From NCBI GenBank assembly GCA_965262015.1, contig OZ253494.1, forward strand, positions 930,001 to 994,000: 64,000 nt of DNA, written 5' to 3'. The stretch's first letter is position 1; the number at the start of each line of letters is the position of its first letter. The position numbers and the translations under genes were made by a program. Shown here piece after piece: positions 26,588 to 35,700 of this stretch. The stretch is from G965262015 sp965262015. GTDB lineage: Bacteria; Spirochaetota; Leptospiria; Turneriellales; CBDBES01. A model generated the notes under the pieces. It saw nothing but the letters and a program-made list of their open reading frames with translations. It did not search any database and had not been told where the DNA came from.

Positions 26588-28561
26588 ATGAGTATATATT
26601 TTGTTTATGATTCTTATGTCAAGAGAAATGACAAACTTATATCTTGTATTTCTTTACCCCCGAAAACTAGTTGGAATCTATTTGAAAATTTAAATAGAAT
26701 AGCTTTTCAAGATCTGGAAGATCAAGGCATTAAAAATTGTCTCATGCTATTAAGTGCTCAATACTTTGAGCAATACCGCACAGACTGTAAGCAATATGTA
26801 GATAGTCTACTAACTATATGCAAATACATCAAGATTATCGTAATAGACGCTAATGAACAATCTAAAATATCATTCATGCCAGTGGAAGCTCATATGATTA
26901 GTATGATATTCCCCAGAAGAATATCTAATGACCTGATTATTGATATGACACACCAAACTATCCATTTGTTACAGCTATCTTCACAAGTTATTACAACACA
27001 AGAACAATTAACACTCACCACACAAGAAAGTAATCGTATGATTAACATTGGCCATTCTCTAGCAACGGAACATAACTTTGAACGACTATTATCGCTGATC
27101 TTAGAAGAATTACAACACATTGTGTTGGCTGATTCAGGCTCTATATACGTAATAGAACCCGATAAAAAAAAGGATAAACCCACACATCTCCGCTTTAAAA
27201 CAACTTCTCTAATGATGGATGTAGAAGAGTTTTTATTACCTATTAGTAAACATTCAATAGCAGGCTATGTGGCCTTGACGGGTAAAGAACTAGTAATTGA
27301 TGATGTTTACCAGTTGGAAGATCAAGAATACCAATTCAACTCTAAATTTGATGAAGTTAATAATTATCGTACTAAATCCATGATGGTAATTCCTCTTATA
27401 AATCATCTTAATGAAGTAATAGGTGTGATACAATTAATTAATCGGAAAAAAGATATAGGATCAAAAAAAACAGGATCTTGTTTTGAATATGATGATGTGG
27501 TTACTTTCAGCGAAAGAGATCTTTGTATGGCAACTTCATTTGCGGGGCAAGCTTCAGTATCTCTACAAAATAGTCTTTTCATACATGAGATATATGAGTT
27601 ACTTGAAAGTTTTGTTCAGGCATCTGTCAAAGCAATTGAACAAAGAGACCCAACCACTGCAGGACACTCGTATAGAGTCGCTACATATACAGATCGTTTG
27701 GCCCAGGCAATCAATGAATGTGGACGTAGTGAATATGCCAATGTACATTTTGGTGATGAAGAACTAAGAGAAATACGTTATGCCGCACTATTACATGATT
27801 TTGGCAAGGTAGGTGTACGGGAAGAGGTTCTGCTCAAAGCTAAAAAGTTATATCCACGAGAATTTGAAGCCATTTATCTACGGTACTATTTAATACTGAA
27901 AGACATAGAAAGCCAGTATTATCAAGAAAAACTATCTCTACTACAGCAATGCAATCCTATAGATGACCAGCAATTGGAAACATTGAAAAACAAAAAGGAA
28001 TCTGCCATTCGTAGGACGGATTATATGCTTAAAATGATTCTTGATGCCTCTGAACCAAGTATCCTACACCGAGGTGAATTTCAAAAGTTACAACAATGTA
28101 CATATTATGGAGTGAAGAATTCAGATGGTACTACTATACCTTTTTTGAAAGAGAGTGAACTATTCAATCTATCCGTGACCAAGGGTACATTAAATGAATT
28201 TGAAAGAAAAGAGATTGAATCTCATGTTGTAAATACATACCTTTTCTTATCTCAAATATCATGGACACAGGATTTACATAATATACCCAAAATAGCTTAT
28301 GGGCATCATGAAAAATTAGATGGCTCTGGTTACCCTCTAAAATTAACTGCTAAATCTATTCCTCTATCAACCAGGATGATGACCATCGCTGATATGTATG
28401 ATGCCTTAACGGCACCTGATAGACCCTACAAACAATCAATATCTGAAGTGCGTGCTTTAGATATTTTGCAGGCCGAAGCCACCAAAAAGCATATTGATTC
28501 TAACTTACTGGAACTATTCATAAATAAAAATCTGTTTGCCAAAGTTGCTACAAAGGAATAG
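26588..28561 (+). CDS. GAF/HD-GYP cyclic-di-GMP phosphodiesterase-like protein
   Basis: The 657-residue protein has an unrecognised N-terminal domain (1-130), a short helical linker, a GAF sensor domain (about 165-330), and an HD-GYP domain. Catalytic residues are intact: QRDPTTAGHSYRV, LLHDFGKVG (His403, Asp404), HHEKLDGSGYP (from His573) and IADMYDALTAPDRPY. Between the first HD and the HHE/GYP block lies a ~100-residue helical insertion that is longer than usual. Members hydrolyse cyclic di-GMP or sense it, controlling motility or surface growth. It has its own promoter region, divergent from the epimerase gene. Confidence 0.9.
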   Translation: MSIYFVYDSYVKRNDKLISCISLPPKTSWNLFENLNRIAFQDLEDQGIKNCLMLLSAQYFEQYRTDCKQYVDSLLTICKYIKIIVIDANEQSKISFMPVEAHMISMIFPRRISNDLIIDMTHQTIHLLQLSSQVITTQEQLTLTTQESNRMINIGHSLATEHNFERLLSLILEELQHIVLADSGSIYVIEPDKKKDKPTHLRFKTTSLMMDVEEFLLPISKHSIAGYVALTGKELVIDDVYQLEDQEYQFNSKFDEVNNYRTKSMMVIPLINHLNEVIGVIQLINRKKDIGSKKTGSCFEYDDVVTFSERDLCMATSFAGQASVSLQNSLFIHEIYELLESFVQASVKAIEQRDPTTAGHSYRVATYTDRLAQAINECGRSEYANVHFGDEELREIRYAALLHDFGKVGVREEVLLKAKKLYPREFEAIYLRYYLILKDIESQYYQEKLSLLQQCNPIDDQQLETLKNKKESAIRRTDYMLKMILDASEPSILHRGEFQKLQQCTYYGVKNSDGTTIPFLKESELFNLSVTKGTLNEFERKEIESHVVNTYLFLSQISWTQDLHNIPKIAYGHHEKLDGSGYPLKLTAKSIPLSTRMMTIADMYDALTAPDRPYKQSISEVRALDILQAEATKKHIDSNLLELFINKNLFAKVATKE

Positions 28562-28575
28562 GCTAGAGTAAAAGG

Positions 28576-29505
28576 TTATGCACCAATAGAAGTAATTATA
28601 TTGGTGTGCTTCTCTGCAAAATCAGAGAACAGAGATGGATGTACACAAGAGGCCATAATCTCTAGGGATTCGACTAGTCTTGGTCCTGGACGATTAAAAA
28701 ATGCCTTACCATCTGTGATATAGACTCTCGCTGATGGATTCTTTGCTATAACAGCCTCTTCAATAATAGATATTTCCTCTAGCGTGCGTTCCATAGAAAA
28801 GCCACAGGGTTTGATCACAATCACGTCAGGAGACAAATCTGATACCGCTTCAGCACTAATATACTGAGCAGGCTCACCACTATCCTGAATTCCACAAGGC
28901 ATACCACCAGCGTAATAAATTAAATCAGGCATCCAAGTACCTCCTAACATAAGTGGTTCTATCCACTCTAAGGATAATACCTTAGGCTTATAAGCAGCAT
29001 TTTTTGCACGAATACTAATATTTTCAACCCTCTTTTCTAGAGCATTGCGAACTACATACCCGTACTCAGTTAGTCCTAGCACTCTACCTACTTTTTCTAT
29101 ATCAGAAAATACATTTTCCAAGGTCATAGCTTGTAGGCTTACAATAGTAATATCTGATTTAGGACCTAAACACAAGACAGCTTTTCGTACATCATCTAAA
29201 GAAACCGCACATACATCGCAAAGATCTTGTGTAACAATGATATCAGGTTCCAGACGTTTTAAAGCGTCTATATCAACATCATAAATACTTAAAGCATTTT
29301 GGACTACACCTTTAACTGCATGATCAATTTGTACACTAGAAACATTAAAATTAACTCGAGCACTAGTCAAAATATCTAGACCTAAAATGCTTTCAGGGAA
29401 ATCACAACTATGTGATATACCTACAATGTTGTCCTCAACACCCAAAGACCACAATATCTCAGTGGCTGATGGCAACAAAGATACTATTCGTAGGTTACTT
29501 GTCAC
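28576..29505 (-). CDS. BtuF-like helical-backbone binding protein
   Basis: The 309-residue product belongs to the periplasmic-binding-protein superfamily with a helical backbone (BtuF/FhuD type): RIVSLLPSATEILWSLG at the start, a domain-linking helix, and VIVIKPCGFSMERTLEEI later. It carries DLCDVCAV, a two-cysteine motif I associate with the cobalamin-binding-protein-like branch. There is no signal peptide, and no ABC permease or ATPase gene is adjacent, so a transport role is uncertain. The first codon is GTG with AGGG eleven bases before it. Confidence 0.75.
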   Translation of the reverse strand: MTSNLRIVSLLPSATEILWSLGVEDNIVGISHSCDFPESILGLDILTSARVNFNVSSVQIDHAVKGVVQNALSIYDVDIDALKRLEPDIIVTQDLCDVCAVSLDDVRKAVLCLGPKSDITIVSLQAMTLENVFSDIEKVGRVLGLTEYGYVVRNALEKRVENISIRAKNAAYKPKVLSLEWIEPLMLGGTWMPDLIYYAGGMPCGIQDSGEPAQYISAEAVSDLSPDVIVIKPCGFSMERTLEEISIIEEAVIAKNPSARVYITDGKAFFNRPGPRLVESLEIMASCVHPSLFSDFAEKHTNIITSIGA

Positions 29506-30007
29506 TTATTTACCCTATGGCAACAAGGCCACATAAGTTAGATTCCGTTAATATGTGTTTACTATACCCAGACAGGTCAAGATAAAAATGATACCCAAGA
29601 TCTTAAAAACAAATAAAATAGATTATAGGTACAATATATTATTGTCATTATTATATACGTCACCTATGTACCATTTTACATAAATGACATGTTTTTTTCC
29701 CTCCATTGATCTATACACTAAAAATAGTACTATTTACGGTACGTCTCTGCCTAATACTGGTGAGCATCCCTTCTATCTTACTATTTGTTGCAATTATATC
29801 TGTCAAACATATGAGGGGGTAATATAACATTTTACATGGTATTGTATTGCTATTTTCTGCATAAACTTTTATACTCGACGTGTTAGTATGGCCATATTAC
29901 TTTACTTATTAACCAAACTATATATTACTTTTTGTGCGAATGTGAAAGAAAAGTGTGGAATACATAACACGTTATCTTTGATTCATCTTTTTGAGAGAGA
30001 GTAAGCA
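29506..30007. other. 502-base divergent intergenic region
   Basis: It separates the BtuF-like gene (minus) from bioA (plus). I looked for a cobalamin riboswitch B12 box and for a BirA operator and found neither. There is no ORF of useful size and no strong hairpin with a T-run. Confidence 0.4.
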
Positions 30008-31279
30008 TTGATTGTATCAAATAAATACCCAATATGGCATCCCTTTTCACAAATGAAAACAGAGGGAGAGCCAATTATAATTACACATGGTAAAGGTGCC
30101 GAAATATATGATATCCATGGTAAGAGCTATATTGACGCTGTTTCATCTTGGTGGGTTAATCTTCATGGCCACTGTAATGAGGTCGTGCAGGCGAATATAC
30201 AAAAACAACTCTCTGCAATAGAACATGTTATCTTTGCTGGCTTTACACACCCCCAAGCGATACAATGCGTCAACGAACTACTTTCTATCCTTCCTGCTAA
30301 CCAGGCTAAGATCTTTTTTTCTGATAATGGTTCAACAGCCGTAGAAGTTGCTCTTAAAATGGCTGTACAATTCTGGCACAACAAAGGCCATAAAAAACAT
30401 CATATTATACATCTACAAAATGCGTATCATGGTGATACAGTAGGTGCTATGTCTGTTTCTGGGAAAGGTGATTTTACTGCACCTTTTCTACCATTGCTAT
30501 TCGATACAACGGAAATACCCGTACCTAATAAAAATAATATCCACCAGACCATAGCTCTTCTTAACAAACAAGTAAAACAAAAATCGATAGCTGCTTTTAT
30601 TTTTGAACCCCTACTACAAGCTGTAGCAGGTATGAATGTATACGAAGCAGAATATTTGGATCATCTCATGACATGGTGCAAAGAACATAAGATCATTACA
30701 ATTGCGGATGAAGTCATGACGGGTTTTGGCAGATTAGGGAAATATTTTGCCACTGACTATTTAGCACATAAACCAGACATAATTTGTCTGTCTAAGGGCC
30801 TTACAGCAGGTTTTTTACCAGTGGGAATAACATCAGTGACCCATAAAATATATGATACTTTTTATTCAGATGATCCATACAAAACTTTTTTTCATGGTCA
30901 TTCTTATTCTGGTAATGCCTTGGGCTGTGCCGCAGCCGTGGCTAGTATACAGTTATTAAAAGAATCCTCTACACAACAAAGTATACAAAATATATCAAGA
31001 CAACACCAAGAATTTGCTAAACGAATACACGACTACACTTTAGTGAAAGAGGTCCGACATAAAGGTACGATGTTAGCCATAGAGCTAGATACTAATGAAA
31101 AAACTTCATACTTTCATTCTGCAAAAAAAAGACTCTACCAATTTTATTTGTCCCAGGGTGTCTTATTAAGACCTCTTGGTAATGTAGTGTATATCTTGCC
31201 ACCCTACTGCATATCAAAAGAACAACTTAATTATGTATATCATACTATAGAAGAATCATTAAAAATAATTGAAAAATAG
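30008..31279 (+). CDS. bioA: Adenosylmethionine-8-amino-7-oxononanoate aminotransferase
   Basis: The 423-residue class III aminotransferase converts KAPA to DAPA in biotin synthesis. Diagnostic features are the N-terminal IWHPFSQMK, SSWWVNLHGH, the PLP-binding lysine in LSKGLTAGFLPVG (Lys263) and FHGHSYSGNALGCAAA. The start is TTG: ATT-GTA-TCA follows directly, a GAGAGAG stretch lies upstream and no in-frame ATG precedes the conserved HPFSQ. It begins a plus-strand run bioA-bioD-birA-carboxylase. Confidence 0.95.
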   Translation: MIVSNKYPIWHPFSQMKTEGEPIIITHGKGAEIYDIHGKSYIDAVSSWWVNLHGHCNEVVQANIQKQLSAIEHVIFAGFTHPQAIQCVNELLSILPANQAKIFFSDNGSTAVEVALKMAVQFWHNKGHKKHHIIHLQNAYHGDTVGAMSVSGKGDFTAPFLPLLFDTTEIPVPNKNNIHQTIALLNKQVKQKSIAAFIFEPLLQAVAGMNVYEAEYLDHLMTWCKEHKIITIADEVMTGFGRLGKYFATDYLAHKPDIICLSKGLTAGFLPVGITSVTHKIYDTFYSDDPYKTFFHGHSYSGNALGCAAAVASIQLLKESSTQQSIQNISRQHQEFAKRIHDYTLVKEVRHKGTMLAIELDTNEKTSYFHSAKKRLYQFYLSQGVLLRPLGNVVYILPPYCISKEQLNYVYHTIEESLKIIEK

Positions 31280-31335
31280 ATAAATGGTGTAAATAATTAT
31301 AGATACAGACTCTACACAATGCAAATCCATCTCAC

Positions 31336-31977
31336 ATGAAAGATATATTTATTACAGGTATTGATACGGATGTAGGTAAAAGTGTGGTTTCTGCTATTTG
31401 TGTTGAGGCATTACAATATGATTATTGGAAACCAATACAGTGTGGTTCTCTAGAGCATACGGACACGGATCAAGTTAAACAATGGGTAACAAATTCCCGT
31501 ACTACTTTCCACAAAGAATACATCCAATTCAAAACACCTGCTTCACCAAATATTGCAAGCTATATAGAAAACAAAGAAATCAATCTATCCTCCATCCATA
31601 GACCCAAAAGCCAAAGACCTATTGTTATAGAGGGTGCTGGAGGCGTATATGTCCCTCTTAATACAAAACAATATATAATTGATCTAATGGTAAAGTTAGA
31701 TTGTCATGTCATTATAGTATCTAAAAATTATATTGGATCGATTAATCATACATTACTTACAGTGGATGCTTTGCGTAAACGGGGACTTCATATACTAGGA
31801 ATTGTTTTTAATCTAGAACAAAATGATTACATAGAAAATACCATTTATCAGTTTACTGGTTTACCCAAAATTTTACATGTACATAAAGAGAATAATATGA
31901 ATGTAGCCAAGATACAATATTATGCTAAACTACTTAAAAAAACAGATTGTGCCAATTATGTTAAAAACACTAAGTAA
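31336..31977 (+). CDS. bioD: Dethiobiotin synthetase
   Basis: The 213-residue ATP-dependent carboxylase closes the ureido ring of dethiobiotin from DAPA and CO2. The P-loop-like start FITGIDTDVGKSVVS and the second block IEGAGGVYVPL are typical. It lies between bioA and birA. bioB, bioF and the pimeloyl-moiety genes are not in the window, so the pathway is completed elsewhere or is partial. Confidence 0.93.
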   Translation: MKDIFITGIDTDVGKSVVSAICVEALQYDYWKPIQCGSLEHTDTDQVKQWVTNSRTTFHKEYIQFKTPASPNIASYIENKEINLSSIHRPKSQRPIVIEGAGGVYVPLNTKQYIIDLMVKLDCHVIIVSKNYIGSINHTLLTVDALRKRGLHILGIVFNLEQNDYIENTIYQFTGLPKILHVHKENNMNVAKIQYYAKLLKKTDCANYVKNTK

Positions 31978-31980
31978 TAC

Positions 31981-32718
31981 ATGCTACTATCCATACAAGA
32001 TCTTAGCATTCCTGTGACATATCTTCCTGAGATATCATCCACTAATAGTTATGTGAAATCACATCCTGAATTATTAAACCAACAATTTCAACTTGTATAT
32101 ACATGGCACCAGACACAAGGTAGGGGTAGAGATAATCGTATGTGGTTGTCTCAACAAGATCAAGATATTTCCTTTTCGCTGGTATTTCACGCCAAAACTA
32201 ACGAACTCACCCATCTACCTCTCATTTCGCTAATAGCCAGCTTGGGTATACAGCGTTACCTACGTACTATAGAACCATTCATACGAATTAAGTGGCCTAA
32301 TGACCTCTATTATCACCATAAAAAACTGGCTGGTATATTATGTGAACCTATCTTAGAGCACAACATGCCCAAAATAATTATTGGTGTTGGTTGCAACGTA
32401 AATAGTACTGCATGGCCTCAACACATAACAGAACAAACCACTTCAATCAAAACAATTACCAAAAATCCTCATAATATAGAGCATATTATGATATCCATGA
32501 TCCAAAGCCTAATCCTAACTTTACAAAACTATACAGCTCCTTTGTTAACGGACTGGTACCATGAACTTCAAGATAATCTTATCTTGCCTAAAAAAAATAT
32601 ATCTTTTATTGACGAAAATGGTAAACAAACAAAAGGGTATGTCCAAGGATTATCTCGAGACGGTTATCTACTAGTCAGAAATTCTCATATAACATGCAAA
32701 ATAGATCAGTACTTCTAA
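31981..32718 (+). CDS. birA: Biotin--protein ligase BirA (no DNA-binding domain)
   Basis: The 245-residue protein attaches biotin to the acceptor lysine of biotin enzymes via biotinoyl-AMP. TNSYVK, the loop HQTQGRGRDNRMW, RIKWPNDLYYHHKKLAGILCE and IIGVGCNVN are visible, followed by a small C-terminal domain. It starts directly with the catalytic domain, so it lacks the helix-turn-helix of repressor-type BirA and cannot act as a DNA-binding regulator. It starts 3 bases after bioD and ends 7 bases before the biotin enzyme it presumably modifies. Confidence 0.93.
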   Translation: MLLSIQDLSIPVTYLPEISSTNSYVKSHPELLNQQFQLVYTWHQTQGRGRDNRMWLSQQDQDISFSLVFHAKTNELTHLPLISLIASLGIQRYLRTIEPFIRIKWPNDLYYHHKKLAGILCEPILEHNMPKIIIGVGCNVNSTAWPQHITEQTTSIKTITKNPHNIEHIMISMIQSLILTLQNYTAPLLTDWYHELQDNLILPKKNISFIDENGKQTKGYVQGLSRDGYLLVRNSHITCKIDQYF

Positions 32719-32725
32719 TCATATC

Positions 32726-35700
32726 ATGCACAAAATAATTGAACACCAACTTAAAGAACTAAGACTTCTGAATACACAAAATACGATGAGTCTGCATTTT
32801 CATATATCAAAACATAATGGTAAATTACAGAAAGTTTTAGTAGCTAATCGTGGTGAAATTGCAAAGAGATTTTTTCTCACTCTACAAGAGGAAGATATAC
32901 CTTCTGTTGCCATAGTAGCTGATGTAGATATTGGACAGTCATGGTATAGTACAGCTGATGAAGTAATTTATATTGGTGACTATACAAATTATACCAATAT
33001 AGAACGTCTAATAGCGGCTGTGTTGTTATCTCAAGCAAATGGAATCTACCCTGGATATGGATTTCTTTCAGAGAATATTCAGTTTGTGGAAAGTATTGAA
33101 CAAGCATCTAAAATCTACAAGCATGAAATCATCTTTATGGGTGCAAGTGCAACGGTCATGAAAAAGGTAGGCAATAAACTGGATGCTCGTAGAATTGCCA
33201 AAGAGATCGGAGTACCTGTTTTTGATGGTTCTGAAGATATTAGATCATACCAACAAGCTAAGGATGTTGCTAAACAAATAGGATACCCTGTCTTACTCAA
33301 ATTAAATCAAGGTGGTGGCGGTAAGGGCATGATCATCGTAAACGATGAGGCAGATTTACAAGAGAGTATTGAAACTTGTAAAAGCATAGGAATAAGTTTA
33401 TATAAAGATGATACGTTTTACATAGAAAAATTCATTACTCGACCTGCACATATAGAAGTCCAAATTTTTAATGGTATACCCGTGGGTATACGTAAGTGTG
33501 CTGTTCAACGTAATAACCAGAAAATTATTGAAGAGACAGGAGAGACCTGTCTTAGTCAAGATATTATTACAGAGCTCAATAAAACTGCCTCCCAGATGGC
33601 TCGTGCCTCTGGTTACGATCAAAATAATGGAGCTGGTACGGTTGAATTTCTTTTAGACACAGACATGCAACAAATTGGTTTTCTAGAGATGAATACCCGG
33701 CTACAAGTTGAACATCCAGTAACAGATATATCACTTGATATTGATTTAGCGAAGTGGCAAGTTCTTAATTTTGATGGTAGATTAAATGAAATCCCTTTAA
33801 ATACGATACAAACACAACCCATTAATCACCATGCTATAGAGTGTCGCATTTATGCTGAAGACCCTTCAAATAATTATGCACCATCGCCAGGACAAATTAC
33901 TGCATTAGATCTACCTAGTTTTATTGGCATACGCTGTGATTTTGGATTTTACATAAAAGACCATATCTCTTCGCACTATGACCCAATGATCGGAAAAATT
34001 ATTGTTTATGCGAATGATCGTCAAGAGTGCCTAAAGCGATTAAAAAGAGCTTTATCAGAATTATATATTGGAGGTATTACAACTAATATAGCACAACTAT
34101 ACAATATTATTCAGCACAAACAATTCCAAGACGGTAGCTATAATAACCAACTTATAAAGCAGAACCCAGAGATTAATACTACACATATAGATAATTTACC
34201 ATCTATGTATATTGCGATATTCGCCGCATTGTGTCACCGTATCAAACATATTGCTCTATCTGCTGAGGCCTGTTTAGAAAGTAATTCTTTATATGACTCT
34301 ATGCTCATGTTAGACGACATAGAATTTTATGAAACCTATGATGTTAGCATTACTGGACAAACATATAAAATACGTATTATACAAAATACTATATTTGATT
34401 ATCACATCTATGTATATGACACCTATATCACACGGTTTGAGTTACGTAGTCTTTCCCCCAATGCTTTTATAGTACGTCAGGGACTATTAGGTTATCGTAT
34501 AAAACTCTATCATCACCAACAGAAAGATAGTACGTTGAGTTTACAAGTACGCTTTCCCAACCGAGAAGTATATCACGCTAAAGCGAATGTATACCCAAGT
34601 AACTCATCTAATAAACAAGACCCCCCTGGCAAAAAGCGTTCACCTTTCCAAAGTACATTTGTTAGACTTGCAAGAGAAAAACCAAACTCTAAGAAGTATG
34701 TAAGTATTGGTAGCCAGGTTAAAAAAGATCAACCTATTATGGTTATTGCCGCCATGAAAATGGAAACTACTGTCTATGCTCCAGTAGATGGTAAGATTAC
34801 ATATTTATTGGAAGAAGGTAATCTATCTAAACTCATGATGGGTACAACAGATCAAGGTCTTGTCATTGGACGCAGTATTAAAGAGGATGAAGCTTTATTT
34901 ATTATAGATAACCCAAAAACTTATAAGACAGAAAACGATGTACAAGATCATGTAAAAAACAAACAAGAGGTTCAGAAACTTTATAAACGCCACTTCTCTT
35001 CTACTAAATCAAATAGCTTAACCCACTTAACGCAGGCCAACCAAGTTATTCAAGTGAACGACATCCATGATGCACATATCCTAGTAGACATCACTTTTGC
35101 TTATCTCAAAGGCTATTTCGCTGACACAGATATAACAAAACGTATTTTTCAATCTTTTAGTGAAGACATAGTACTTACACAATATACAGAGAAAGATTGC
35201 CTTGTACTAGAAAATAAAATTTGCTCACTTATTAATTTTTACATGAAGATCAAACAGATTTTTTCTCATGCAATTGCACAAAATGAGTTTTCTTATTTTG
35301 ATGAATTAAATTTATACTATCAATCCTCTAAAAAAGGAGATAACTATCATTTCTTAAAAATCAAGCCCATACTAGATGAGATTTTGGATATATACGCTGA
35401 ACATAATAACGCAACATGTGATAGTTTACGTAGTGATGAAGGAAACACGCTTATATTTTTATTATTACAAAAAGCATTTTACCATTGTATTTCTTCAGTT
35501 TTCATCATAAAAATTCTCATTCAAACTCTAGGTAAGTTACCCGGTATACAGTATCATACTAGTACTATACTAAATCAGCTTATCAAAGAAGAAGAAAAAG
35601 AAAGAGATACAGAAATAGCTGATTACGCAAGAAAAATATTTCCAGACTTACGAAAAGATTTTCTATTTAATATGTCTGAAAAATATGTAAAAGCGTATAC

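Noticed and set aside
28581..28606. Inverted repeat CACCAATA/TATTGGTG between the convergent HD-GYP and BtuF-like genes
   Set aside because: It lies at the coding end of the BtuF-like gene, has no T-run, and is short enough to be chance.
29506..30007. Cobalamin riboswitch before the BtuF-like gene or BirA operator before bioA
   Set aside because: No B12 box or recognisable BirA palindrome was found, and the BirA here has no DNA-binding domain.
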